Origin: Gammaproteobacteria bacterium | GTDB lineage: Bacteria > Pseudomonadota > Gammaproteobacteria > Steroidobacterales > Foliamicaceae | Length of the DNA stretch: 64,000 nt | Reading direction: 5' to 3' | Assembly: GCA_009844425.1 (NCBI GenBank) | Contig: VYBN01000003.1 | Span: 94,083 to 158,082 of the forward strand | In this document: one piece after another, positions 27,260 to 35,233 of the stretch | Position numbering within the stretch: position 1 is the stretch's first letter | Layout: each line of letters starts with the position of its first letter | The notes under the pieces: generated by a model | Database searches by the model: none | Told to the model about the DNA's origin: nothing | What the model saw: only the letters and a program-made list of their open reading frames with translations | Program-made: the position numbers and the translations under genes

Positions 27260-28559
27260 GCGCAGGCTCCTCGAGATTCATCGAGATGTCGCTGGCGCCG
27301 CGAACAAGCGGATCCAGGAGCCAGCGCATCAGTGTGCGGCGGGTTTCAATGATGGTGGCGTCCACGCTGAGCCCGGGGCGCAGAGGCCAGCGGCGGTCCC
27401 TTGCCTGCATATCCTGTTGCTTGAGAGTCACGCGCGCCTCGTAGGCGGGAGCCAGCAGATTCGGAACCAGTCGAATTGCGTGCGCCTCAAGCGGGCTGGA
27501 TGTTATTTCCGTCAAGGTGCCCCGCAATACGCCGAATTGCCGCGACGGAAAGGCCGGGAGTTTCAGCACGGCTTCCTGACCAGCCTCGGCTCGTCCGGCC
27601 GCCACTGATGAGAGGTACAGCCGAGCTTCCATCGCCGCGCCGGGCGGATGTATCGTGGCCAACGCATCCCCCACTGTGACCGGCTTGCCGGCGCTGACCA
27701 GCACGTCGGCCAGTTGTCCCCGCATGGGCGCGACAACCGCCCGGCGGGACAATCCGTCGAGTTCCACGGCCCGTTCCGTAAGGCGTTCCGACTCAATCTC
27801 CAGGTTCAGATACAGCGCCTGGAAGGACTGGCGTTCTGCAACCATTTCCTGGGCGATTCGGTCGATCGCGGACTGTGTTTCAATCTGCTGCGAACGGAGT
27901 TGATCCAGCAGGGCCATGGCCTGCAGCCACCGCAGTTCCGCAGGGTCCACGTCGCGTTTTGCGGCGTGTCCCTGGGAAGCCAGCGCCTTGAGCCGCCGAT
28001 AGTCGGCGTCTGCGAGTTCAGCCTGACGGGCCGCGTTCTGAATTCGTGTCCTGAGCAACTCCAGCGTGGATGTCAGCGCGGCCCGTTCGAGATTCATGGA
28101 ATGCAATCTCGCGTCGAAGGCTTTTCGCTCCTTGTCCCTGCGCTGCAGCAGCAACTGTCTTTGTTGCGCTGTCGATACGAACCTGGCCCGGTAGCTGCCG
28201 ATTCCGTCGGCAAGCGTGCGGTCCACGGCCAGCATTATCAGCGTGCTGCCGGCCGACACTATGTCGCCCGGCTTTACCAGGATCTCCTCAACCACGCCGC
28301 CTTGCTCGGCGGATATCGTTGTGAGGCCGCCAACAGGCAGAAGCACGCCGGGAGCATGCAATCGGCTGGGCACCCTTATCACGAAGGCCAGCGCCATCAG
28401 CGCCGCGAGGCAAGTACATGCGATCAGGACCGCAAAGGGGGTAGAGGCCGGCCCGGCCAACAGCACTTTCCCGAGGAAGCGGTGCCGCTGATTGGACAGA
28501 GCGTTCTCGCGGAACAGACCGGAGTCGTCGTCGGAACGCCTTGGAGGATGGTTGCCCAC
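27234..28559 (-). CDS. HlyD-family adaptor (CvaA/RaxA-like) of peptide exporter
   Basis: This 441-residue periplasmic adaptor links the ABC transporter to an outer-membrane TolC channel. After LFRENALSNQRHRFLGKVLL, a CvaA/RaxA-type N-terminus, one transmembrane segment follows (TPFAVLIACTCLAALMALAF). Then come a lipoyl half (GGVVEEILVKPGDIVSAGS), a long coiled coil rich in Arg, Gln and Leu, the second lipoyl half (VVAPMRGQLADVLVSAG) and the beta-barrel. I chose GTG 28559, which has GAGG 8 bases upstream and lies 34 bases after the preceding peptide gene. The frame is open further upstream, but that stretch overlaps the peptide gene. Confidence 0.88.
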   Translation of the reverse strand: MGNHPPRRSDDDSGLFRENALSNQRHRFLGKVLLAGPASTPFAVLIACTCLAALMALAFVIRVPSRLHAPGVLLPVGGLTTISAEQGGVVEEILVKPGDIVSAGSTLIMLAVDRTLADGIGSYRARFVSTAQQRQLLLQRRDKERKAFDARLHSMNLERAALTSTLELLRTRIQNAARQAELADADYRRLKALASQGHAAKRDVDPAELRWLQAMALLDQLRSQQIETQSAIDRIAQEMVAERQSFQALYLNLEIESERLTERAVELDGLSRRAVVAPMRGQLADVLVSAGKPVTVGDALATIHPPGAAMEARLYLSSVAAGRAEAGQEAVLKLPAFPSRQFGVLRGTLTEITSSPLEAHAIRLVPNLLAPAYEARVTLKQQDMQARDRRWPLRPGLSVDATIIETRRTLMRWLLDPLVRGASDISMNLEEPALANLPAGI

Positions 28560-28593
28560 CGGGCCGGCCTCTACAGTGACTGCCTGTTTGGTT

Positions 28594-28836
28594 TCAGAAG
28601 ATTTCCGGCCATTCGTCGCTGCACGGCAGCCAGCGCAGCGGAACCGGCGTGGGTGAATGCTGAGCCACTGTGTCCGGCGGACTCGCCGGCTCGGTTGCCG
28701 CCGGACTTTCAAGCGACAGTGTCCAGTGATTGGGGGGCTCGTTCCAGCGCGGAATATCGTGCCGCACAAGGGTGCGAAATTCCTCCGAGCCCCCACCCGC
28801 CGGCAGGCGAATTTCCCGTAACGTCAACTCTCTCAT
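28594..28836 (-). CDS. Double-glycine leader peptide, proline-rich (candidate exported peptide)
   Basis: The 80-residue product begins MRELTLREIRLPAGGG. This follows the leader pattern of colicin V (MRTLTLNELDSVSGG): MR-LTL, an acidic residue near position 8 and Gly-Gly at 14-15. Cleavage after Gly15 would release a 65-residue, proline-rich, acidic peptide with one Cys and four Trp, without a hydrophobic glycine zipper. GGAGG lies five bases before the ATG. It is the second of two small genes directly upstream of hlyD and the C39 transporter. It could be a bacteriocin, a signal or a partner peptide; no relative is recognised. Confidence 0.7.
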   Translation of the reverse strand: MRELTLREIRLPAGGGSEEFRTLVRHDIPRWNEPPNHWTLSLESPAATEPASPPDTVAQHSPTPVPLRWLPCSDEWPEIF

Positions 28837-28868
28837 ATCAACCTCCGTGTCGTTGTCCGTTGCGTATG

Positions 28869-29255
28869 TCAGTAGCTTGCGCCGTCCGCCACATACTCGT
28901 GGGGAGCGTAGACTGTGGGAAAGTAGCCTTGGTGCTGCTGATTCGGGAAAACTCTGCTGGCATTCCAGGCGCCGTACTGGTTGTCGTGCCAGTCTTGGAC
29001 CTCCTGATCGACCGGGTCTTGCGGTTCGTCGTTCGCCCATTTGCACAAGGGCTCCGCCACAATCTGCGCGACGAGTGAGCCTACGCCGGCGCCGGCAACC
29101 GCGCCAGGAAGGCAGCCCACGCCCCCCGCCGAGCTACCGGCTACCGCGCCAATGACAGCGCCAGTGGCTATGGCTGCTTTCGTTACATCCTTAACACATT
29201 GTTCTACGTCCCCGCCGGCGACGGCGGTGCATTCGTGGTCGAGTAGTAGTCTCAT
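28869..29255 (-). CDS. Colicin V-like microcin precursor with double-glycine leader
   Basis: The 128-residue product begins MRLLLDHECTAVAGG, a double-glycine leader with Glu8 and hydrophobic residues at the usual positions. The predicted mature peptide of 113 residues opens DVEQCVKDV. From about residue 27 it has a hydrophobic glycine-zipper stretch (AIATGAVIGAVAGSSAGGVG, then AGAGVGSLVAQIV), the organisation of colicin V and other class II microcins that insert in membranes. Mature cysteines are at 20, 48 and 71. The C-terminal half is hydrophilic and aromatic. AAGGAGGT lies just before the ATG, an excellent ribosome-binding site. No immunity gene is apparent. Confidence 0.75.
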   Translation of the reverse strand: MRLLLDHECTAVAGGDVEQCVKDVTKAAIATGAVIGAVAGSSAGGVGCLPGAVAGAGVGSLVAQIVAEPLCKWANDEPQDPVDQEVQDWHDNQYGAWNASRVFPNQQHQGYFPTVYAPHEYVADGASY

Positions 29256-29284
29256 GGATTACCTCCTTGTATGGATTGAAAGAT

Positions 29285-29305
29285 GCGGCGCAACCCTTGC
29301 GCCGC
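29285..29305. promoter_or_regulatory. Short perfect palindrome upstream of the peptide operon
   Basis: GCGGCGCAA-CCC-TTGCGCCGC is a 9-bp perfect inverted repeat with a 3-base loop, 30-50 bases upstream of the microcin-like start codon. It could be an operator or a leader-RNA hairpin. I see no convincing -35/-10 pair in the 197-base gap between this operon and tRNA-Gly, so promoter placement is open. Confidence 0.45.
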
Positions 29306-29452
29306 TGCGGTCAGAAGAATGGAATTCCCGTGAAGGAATGAAAAGCGGCAAATCGTCCGCGTATCGCGAGTATTTCCTTTCTGCGGGGTTTATGGCCGGG
29401 TGCAGCCAAAACGAGAACCGCCGGCGTGCCTGTTGAATGCGACCTGGGGAAC

Positions 29453-29526
29453 TGGAGCGGACGATGGGAATCGAACCCACATCATCAGCTTGGGAAGCTG
29501 AGGTTCTGCCTTTGAACTACGCCCGC
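29453..29526 (-). tRNA. tRNA-Gly (anticodon CCC)
   Basis: The 74-nt minus-strand cloverleaf has acceptor GCGGGCG with CGTCCGC (one G-T pair), discriminator T and encoded CCA. The anticodon stem TCAGC/GCTGA holds loop TTCCCAA, giving CCC. The T-arm has GGTTCGATTCC. It sits between trmB and the peptide-export operon. Confidence 0.94.
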
Positions 29527-29623
29527 GCCGCGGCCTAGTTTATGCTGGATTCCGAAAGCGTCCAAGAGGTTGCGGACGGCCATTGCGGTGGGTTGAAGCG
29601 AATTGAATTCAGAGGATTCAGAG

Positions 29624-30289
29624 ATGAGGCAAAAGGCGCCGCCGCGCAGTTTCGTGCGCCGTTCGGGGCGCATTACCCGGGCGCAGAAGCGGGCGCTGGA
29701 GGAACTGTGGCCGGCCTACGGGCTGGATGAATCAGCGGACCCGATCTTGTTGGAGCAGGTGTTCGGACGCCGGGCGCCGACGGTCCTGGAGATCGGTTTC
29801 GGCAACGGGGAGACGCTGGTGCGCTCGGCGCGGGAATCGCCGGATGTCAATTACCTCGGGATCGAGGTCCATCTCCCGGGCCTGGGACGCTGCATGCTGC
29901 TGGCGGAGAAGGCCGGGATACGGAACCTGCGCCTGATCCAGGGAGACGCCGTGGAAGTGCTCGGGCAACGGATGCCGTCCGCCTGCCTCGCGATGGTGTG
30001 CCTGTATTTTCCCGACCCCTGGCCGCGCAAACGGCACCACAAGCGCCGGCTGGTGCAGCCCGGGTTCGTCAGGCTGATTGAGCGCGTGCTTGAGCCGCGG
30101 GGCGTTTTCCATGTGGCGACCGACTGGGCGCCGTACGCCGAGCATATCGAGCACGTGATGAGCGGCAACGCCGCCTTCGAACGATTGAGCCGCCCGCCGT
30201 CGCGCTACACCACGCGGTTCGAGACGCGCGGCAGCGCCCTGGGCCATGAAATCTGGGAAGCCGCCTACTGCGTGCGGCGGGAACGCTAG
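29624..30289 (+). CDS. trmB: tRNA (guanine-N7)-methyltransferase
   Basis: This 221-residue SAM-dependent enzyme makes m7G46 in tRNA variable loops. Motif I is VLEIGFGNGETLV, YLGIEVHLPGLG follows, and the family signature is YFPDPWPRKRHHKRRLV. RYTTRFETRGSALGHEIWE is the C-terminal TrmB block. ATG 29624 is chosen, with GAGG 8 bases upstream; an upstream TTG (29603) is less likely. It reads away from mutY, as in E. coli, but with about 4.5 kb between them here. Its stop overlaps the ampG end by four bases. Confidence 0.95.
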   Translation: MRQKAPPRSFVRRSGRITRAQKRALEELWPAYGLDESADPILLEQVFGRRAPTVLEIGFGNGETLVRSARESPDVNYLGIEVHLPGLGRCMLLAEKAGIRNLRLIQGDAVEVLGQRMPSACLAMVCLYFPDPWPRKRHHKRRLVQPGFVRLIERVLEPRGVFHVATDWAPYAEHIEHVMSGNAAFERLSRPPSRYTTRFETRGSALGHEIWEAAYCVRRER

Positions 30290-31587
30290 TTCGGCCCGAT
30301 CGACTCCGAGGACTGGAAGAACTTGAGTCGCGTGACGTAGATCGCCAGCAGGATGGCTGGAACGCCGGCCAGGCACACGAGCACGTAGAAGTTCACCCAG
30401 CCGACCTCCAGCGAGAGGAAGCCGGACCAGCCGGCCATGAACTTGCCGGGCAGCGCCATGAGGGAACTGAGCAGCGCGTATTGGGTCGCCGTGTACTTGC
30501 GCGAGGTCAGCGCGGACAGGAAGGCGATGAACGCGGTCCCCGACAGGCCCACGCTGAAGTTGTCTCCGGTGATGACGCCGGCCAGCAGCCAGAGGTTCGT
30601 CTCGCCCGCGGTGGCCAGCGCCGCGAAGGCCAGGTTGGTGATCGCCAGCAGGATCGCTGAACCAATTAACGGCGCCTTCAGCCCGAACCTTCCCACCGCC
30701 AGCCCGCCGGCCAGGATTCCGGCCAGCGTCGCCAGGGTCCCGTACAGCTTGGCGACCGCCGCGATTTCGCTCTTCGTGTAGCCCATGTCCAGGTAGAACG
30801 GCATGGCCATGCTGCCCATCAGGTAGTCGCTGACCCGGAACAGCGCCACGAAGGCCAGTATTGACAGCGCAAACAGCTTGTAACGCTGGAAGATGTCCCG
30901 GAACGGTTCGACGATGTGGGAACGGACCCAGTCCGCGACGCTTTCCCTTCGCCGAACCGGGTTTTCGTGCTCGGGTTCCGCGATCAGCAGCACCGCCACG
31001 ACTCCCACGCCCATGCACGCGGCCATCGCCTGGTAGGTCAGCGACCAGTCGTAGGCGTCGGCCAGGAACAGCGCTCCGGCGCCGGACACGAGCATTCCAA
31101 TGCGGTAGCCGTACTGGTAGCTGGCGGCCATCGCCGCCTGGCGGTCCACTTCCACCGCCTCGATCCGCCACGCGTCTATGGCGATGTCCTGGGTGGCCGA
31201 GGAAAAGGAGGCCAGCAGCGCGAACAGGGCCACCGGAAGCACGTTCTCGAGCGGGTCGGTCGTGGCGAGCAGCAGCAGCCCGGCGATGATTCCCATTTGC
31301 GCCAGCAGCATCCAGGAGCGCCGCCGCCCGAGCATGCGGTGCAGCAGCGGAAGCCGGATGCCGTCCACCGCTGGGGCCCAGAGGAACTTGAGCGAATAGG
31401 TCAGGCTGACCCAGGCAAGCATGCCCACGGTCCCGCGGTACACGCCGACATCGGCCAGCCAGGCCGTAAGGGTGCTGAACACCAGCAGCAGGGGCAGGCC
31501 GGCGGCAAAGCCGAGGAACAGCATGGCCAGGACCCGGGCGTGCAGGAACGCCCCCAGGCCGCCGTAGCTGTCAACGCGCACGTTCAT
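30286..31587 (-). CDS. ampG: AmpG-type muropeptide permease (MFS)
   Basis: This 433-residue inner-membrane transporter would import anhydro-muropeptides for cell-wall recycling. The N-terminus LAMLFLGFAAGLPLLLVFST and FLWAPAVDGIRLPLLHRMLG match the AmpG opening. ASFSSATQDIAIDAWRIE is the conserved loop containing the DIAxDAxR motif. LMGSMAMPFYLDMGYTKSEI fits the second half. No beta-lactamase or recycling gene lies nearby. Confidence 0.9.
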   Translation of the reverse strand: MNVRVDSYGGLGAFLHARVLAMLFLGFAAGLPLLLVFSTLTAWLADVGVYRGTVGMLAWVSLTYSLKFLWAPAVDGIRLPLLHRMLGRRRSWMLLAQMGIIAGLLLLATTDPLENVLPVALFALLASFSSATQDIAIDAWRIEAVEVDRQAAMAASYQYGYRIGMLVSGAGALFLADAYDWSLTYQAMAACMGVGVVAVLLIAEPEHENPVRRRESVADWVRSHIVEPFRDIFQRYKLFALSILAFVALFRVSDYLMGSMAMPFYLDMGYTKSEIAAVAKLYGTLATLAGILAGGLAVGRFGLKAPLIGSAILLAITNLAFAALATAGETNLWLLAGVITGDNFSVGLSGTAFIAFLSALTSRKYTATQYALLSSLMALPGKFMAGWSGFLSLEVGWVNFYVLVCLAGVPAILLAIYVTRLKFFQSSESIGPN

Positions 31588-31616
31588 TCGGCTGGCCGGC
31601 TAGCCGCACAACCATA

Positions 31617-31724
31617 GCGCTTCTTCACCCCTCGTCTTACGGGAGCGTGTGAGCCAGGGATGGCGGAACCGAGCTCCATGGATGGATTTATGCGTCTCCC
31701 GGAAGACGGGGGGTGAAGAAGCGC
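31617..31724. repeat. Long hairpin, conserved-loop family, copy 8
   Basis: A 29-bp inverted repeat with two mismatches (31617-31645 with 31696-31724) encloses a 50-nt loop that matches copy 5 almost base for base: GAGCCAGGGATGGCGGAACC, GAGCTCCATGGATGGATTTA, TGCGT. It lies 36 bases beyond the xthA stop (minus strand) and before the ampG start. Confidence 0.86.
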
Positions 31725-31760
31725 GAGATCAAAGCGAAGCTCCAATTCAGGCTTGCGAAT

Positions 31761-32528
31761 TCAGTCGGCATAGTCGAGGATCAGCGGCGCGTGGTCGGAG
31801 AAACGCTTGCGCTTGTAGATCGAGGCGGCGGTGGCCCGCCGGGCTAGCTCCGGCGTGGCAACGTGGTAGTCAATGCGCCACCCCACGTTCTTCGCCCAGG
31901 CCTGCCCGCGGTTCGACCACCAGGTGTACTGGTCCGGCTCGGGGTTGATCCGCCGAAAGCAGTCCACGAATCCGAGTTCGCCGAAAAGCAGGTCCATCCA
32001 GGCGCGTTCCTCCGGCAGGAAACCCGAGTTCTTTCGGTTGCCGCGCCAGTTCTTGAGGTCGATCTCGCGGTGCGCGATGTTGAAATCGCCGCAAAGGAGG
32101 TACTGCCGTCCGCTGTCGCGCGCCGCCGCCAGCAGCGGCGTGAATTCATCGAGAAACCGCCACTTGGCTTCTTGGCGTTCTTCCGACGATGAACCCGAGG
32201 GCAGGTACAGCGACACTACGCTCAAGCTTCCGAAACGGGCCTCAAGGTAGCGCCCTTCGGCGTCGAACTCCGCCGAACCGTAGCCCCGCAGCACTTCATC
32301 CGGCTCCCGCCGCGAATACAAACCCACGCCCGAATAGCCCTTTTTCTCCGCGCACTCGTAAAAACAATGCCAGTTGCGCGGCCAGAATTCGCGGCCCTGA
32401 AGCTGGTCCTCCTGCGCCTTGAGTTCCTGCAGGCAAACGAAGTCGGCTTTCTGGCGCCGCAGCCATTGGTAGAAGCCCTTGCGCGCCGCCGCGCGGATGC
32501 CGTTGGCGTTAAGGGTGATTACGCGCAT
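31761..32528 (-). CDS. xthA: Exodeoxyribonuclease III
   Basis: This 255-residue AP endonuclease/3' exonuclease acts in base-excision repair. Motifs run in the expected order: LNANGIRAA, LQELKAQ (metal Glu), YSGVGLYS, CGDFNIAH (catalytic Asp/Asn), WWSNRGQAW, WRIDYH and FSDHAPLILDY (catalytic Asp-His). Length is close to the family norm of about 260-270. It lies at the end of a leftward gene run, 12 bases after the SDR gene. Confidence 0.95.
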   Translation of the reverse strand: MRVITLNANGIRAAARKGFYQWLRRQKADFVCLQELKAQEDQLQGREFWPRNWHCFYECAEKKGYSGVGLYSRREPDEVLRGYGSAEFDAEGRYLEARFGSLSVVSLYLPSGSSSEERQEAKWRFLDEFTPLLAAARDSGRQYLLCGDFNIAHREIDLKNWRGNRKNSGFLPEERAWMDLLFGELGFVDCFRRINPEPDQYTWWSNRGQAWAKNVGWRIDYHVATPELARRATAASIYKRKRFSDHAPLILDYAD

Positions 32529-32540
32529 CGCGGTCCCGCG

Positions 32541-33302
32541 TTACCAGCGCAGTCCCCCGTCCAGGTCGATCACACGACCCGAAATGTAGTCGTTCTCCAG
32601 GATGAACTGCGCCGTCTGGGCCACTTCATCCGGGTCGCCCAGGCGCTTCGCCGGCACCATCGCGGCCAGGCGGTCGCGGGCCTCGGGCTTCATCGCCGCC
32701 ACCATCTCGGTGTTGATCAGGCCGGGCGCTATCGCGGCGGTGCGAATGCCGTGACGCGCCAGCTCCCGCGCCCAGAGGACGGTCAGCGCGGCTACGCCGG
32801 CCTTGGTGGCGGAGTAGTTCGACTGGCCGAAATTGCCGACCCGCGAAAGGCTGGAGATGTTGATGATCACGCCGCCGGCTCCGAACCGCGCCATGTGCCC
32901 GGCGGCTTCGCGGGCGCACAGGAAGGCGCCGGTCAGGTTCACGTCGAGGACCGCCTGCCAGTCTTCAACCGACATCTTGCCCAGCAGTTCGCCGTCCTTG
33001 TACTTGATCAGCAGGCCGTCGCGGGTAATGCCCGCGTTGTTGATCAGCACGTCGAGCGCGCCGCAGTCCGAGGCCACGGCCTCCATGAACGCCTCCACGT
33101 CGCTTTCGACGGACACGTTGGCGGCGTAACGGCGCACCTCGGCGCCGGCCGCGCGGCAGTCGGCCGCCGTGCCGTCCAGGCTGTCCCGGTTCAGATCGCA
33201 CAGTGCCAGGTTCGCGCCCTGCGCCGCCAGCCGGCGCGCCATGGCCGCGCCCAGACCGCGCGCGGCTCCGGTAATGACTATCGTTTTGCCCTTGATTTCC
33301 AC
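32541..33302 (-). CDS. SDR-family oxidoreductase, FabG-like
   Basis: The 253-residue NAD(P)-dependent reductase or dehydrogenase has TGAARGLGAAMA (cofactor glycines), NNAGITRDGLL, the catalytic Ser region INISSLSRVGNFGQ and YSATKAG (Tyr-x3-Lys). The C-terminus SGRVIDLDGGLRW is typical of the FabG/acetoacetyl-CoA reductase branch. I chose GTG 33302, with AAGGAG eight bases upstream. Neighbouring acyl-CoA genes suggest a 3-hydroxyacyl substrate, but this is inference. Confidence 0.88.
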   Translation of the reverse strand: MEIKGKTIVITGAARGLGAAMARRLAAQGANLALCDLNRDSLDGTAADCRAAGAEVRRYAANVSVESDVEAFMEAVASDCGALDVLINNAGITRDGLLIKYKDGELLGKMSVEDWQAVLDVNLTGAFLCAREAAGHMARFGAGGVIINISSLSRVGNFGQSNYSATKAGVAALTVLWARELARHGIRTAAIAPGLINTEMVAAMKPEARDRLAAMVPAKRLGDPDEVAQTAQFILENDYISGRVIDLDGGLRW

Positions 33303-33334
33303 GCAAATGACTCCTTGAGGAAAGCCGCGCAATC

Positions 33335-34357
33335 CTACTCCATTGCGGCCGCGTCTTCCGCACGCGGCCTGTGGCCGGCCACCGCCCAGCCCATCAGCGC
33401 CTCTTCCCGGTACACCAGCGGGAACCAGCCGTCGACAATCAGCCCCGCCGAACGCAGGCGGTCCAGAAGACGGTCGAACTCGCCGGCGTCGGGCGTCGCC
33501 GCCAGAAGGTCCTCCATGCGCAGGCAGTAGGCGTCGCTCGCCTCCCGCAGCCGCCGGATCGTCGCCCGTCTCTCGGCCGGTCGAAGTCCGGGAGCAAAAA
33601 CGGCCTGCAGCCCGTTCAGGACAAATCCGATGCCGTTGCCCGGATCGCTGAATTGCCCAGCCTGCTGCTGGACGCGCGCGACTGCCGCGTTCAGCTTGCG
33701 GCGCAGGTTTTCCGTTCTGGCGTCATGTTTGAGCAGTCGCTTCTCGAAGCCCGATTCCGCCGATGCCATGGCGTCGACGACCCGACGCGCACGGGTCAGC
33801 AACTGTTCCCGCCTGAGGCACAGGCGATGCTGTTCCAGTCCTTCCCGGGCCTCCCTGACCACCACCGAATTTGCGTGATGGGTGACGAGCGCAATGCGCC
33901 CGCCCGGCTTGAGTATGCGCATCGCTTCCCGCGCACTGGCGGAGGGGTCCCCGTACTCGAAGCCGTACTGCGAAGTCACCAGGTCGGCGCACCCGCTATC
34001 CAGCCCGGTGCTCTCGTTCGGCGCTCCGCCGCGAAACCGGACGCTCTTCAGCCACTCCCGCGCCGCGTCGGCCTCCTTGAGGTCCTTCTCGGGCCGAATT
34101 CCGGCCCTGTCCAGCGCGTCGACACGGAACTGCCGGTCGTTCGCGGTGGAATATTCCGCCGCCAGGAGGGCCACGGCGCCGTTTCCGGTGGCGAGGTCGA
34201 CAATCCGCGCGCCTTCGCGCAGCGTCGCGAACTGGCGTTCCCAGAACTCCCGAATCTCGCCGTCGTAGTTCGGATTGCCGCTGCGTTCGAAAGTGGTTAC
34301 GCTGCCGTGGCGCCAGAATTGCTCCCACTCGCCGTCGGTGAGAAGCCTGCGCGGCAT
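33335..34357 (-). CDS. Class I SAM-dependent methyltransferase
   Basis: The 340-residue protein has a Rossmann methyltransferase domain in the first half: ARIVDLATGNGAVALLAAEY (motif I), DALDRAGI (motif II), LVTSQYGFEYGDPSASAREA and AMRILKPGGRIALVTHH (motifs IV-V). The rest is helical and charged (residues about 180-340), without a recognised domain. One base separates it from the enoyl-CoA hydratase stop, so the two are co-translated. Target unknown. Confidence 0.8.
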   Translation of the reverse strand: MPRRLLTDGEWEQFWRHGSVTTFERSGNPNYDGEIREFWERQFATLREGARIVDLATGNGAVALLAAEYSTANDRQFRVDALDRAGIRPEKDLKEADAAREWLKSVRFRGGAPNESTGLDSGCADLVTSQYGFEYGDPSASAREAMRILKPGGRIALVTHHANSVVVREAREGLEQHRLCLRREQLLTRARRVVDAMASAESGFEKRLLKHDARTENLRRKLNAAVARVQQQAGQFSDPGNGIGFVLNGLQAVFAPGLRPAERRATIRRLREASDAYCLRMEDLLAATPDAGEFDRLLDRLRSAGLIVDGWFPLVYREEALMGWAVAGHRPRAEDAAAME

Positions 34358-34358
34358 G

Positions 34359-35159
34359 TTATTCGCCGGTGAAGCGGGGCGGTCGTTTTTCCAGGAAGGC
34401 GGCTATGCCTTCCGCGGCGTCGGCGGTGTTGCCGCATGCTTCCTGCGCTTCGGCCTCCGCCAGGAAAAGGTCTTCGAAGGACTGCGTGTTCGCAGTGCGC
34501 ATGAGGCGCTTGGTCGCGGTCAGCGCCAGCGGGGCCTTCAGCGCCAGTTCCGCGGCCCAGTTCTCGGCGGTTGCAAGGGCCTCGCCGGGCGGCGCCAGAC
34601 GGTTTGCCAGGTTCAGTTCCCTGGCGCGCGCCGCCGGCATGCGATCGCCGCCCACGGCGAACTCGAAGGCCGCCCGGTGCCCGACGGCCTGCGTAAGCGT
34701 CCAGGTGGATCCGCCGTCCGGGACCAGGCCGATGTTGGTGAAAGGGCAAAGCAGGAATGCGTTCTCCTCCATGATCACCAGGTCGCAGGCCATTGCCAGC
34801 GACATCCCGATGCCCGCGGCGCCTCCCTGCACGGCCGCGATCACGGGCTGCGGCGCCTGCACGATCGCGTCGAACATCGGCTTGTACTCATGAATGAGAA
34901 TGTCGCGAATCGACTCGGTACCGACCGTGCCCCGCTTCAGGTTCGCGCCGGCGCTGAAGAACCTGCCGCTGCCGCCAAGGACGATCGCCCTGACGGAGCG
35001 GTCCTCTCCCGCTTCCTCAAGCGCTGCCGCCAATCCGGCCCGCAACTCGGGCGTAAAGCTGTTGAGATTGTCCGGCTGGTGCATCAGCACCGTGGCCACG
35101 GCGCCTTCACGCCGCGTCAGGACAACGGAGTCCGGCTTGTGTGTTTCCTTACTGCCCAA
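34359..35159 (-). CDS. Enoyl-CoA hydratase/isomerase family protein
   Basis: The 266-residue crotonase-fold enzyme has the oxyanion-hole motifs RFFSAGANLKRG and GGAAGIGMSLAMACDLVI. The position around GLVPDGGSTW carries Asp where hydratases have the second Glu region, which leans towards isomerase-type or other crotonase chemistry. Substrate is a CoA thioester. It starts 75 bases downstream of the GST gene, with a palindromic repeat in between. Confidence 0.87.
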   Translation of the reverse strand: MGSKETHKPDSVVLTRREGAVATVLMHQPDNLNSFTPELRAGLAAALEEAGEDRSVRAIVLGGSGRFFSAGANLKRGTVGTESIRDILIHEYKPMFDAIVQAPQPVIAAVQGGAAGIGMSLAMACDLVIMEENAFLLCPFTNIGLVPDGGSTWTLTQAVGHRAAFEFAVGGDRMPAARARELNLANRLAPPGEALATAENWAAELALKAPLALTATKRLMRTANTQSFEDLFLAEAEAQEACGNTADAAEGIAAFLEKRPPRFTGE

Positions 35160-35170
35160 ACTGATGGGTG

Positions 35171-35226
35171 CTCCACGACTGAATGCGTGGAGGGCGGGAC
35201 GCCGCGAGAGTCATGCTCTCGCTCCC
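35171..35226. repeat. GC-rich palindromic repeat, second family
   Basis: It has two nested stems: CTCCACG...CGTGGAG (35171-35192) and CGAGAG-TCATG-CTCTCG (35205-35221), joined by GGCGGGACGCCG. On the minus strand the string GGGAGCGAGAGCATG then CTCTCGCGGCGTCCCGCCCT nearly equals the copy at 44967. It lies immediately 3' of the GST stop codon. Confidence 0.65.
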
Positions 35227-35233
35227 GGCACTG

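Noticed and set aside
29259-29480. 73-codon minus-strand frame between tRNA-Gly and the microcin-like gene
   Set aside because: It starts inside the tRNA gene and shows no leader motif; considered as an immunity gene but it has no membrane segment pattern.
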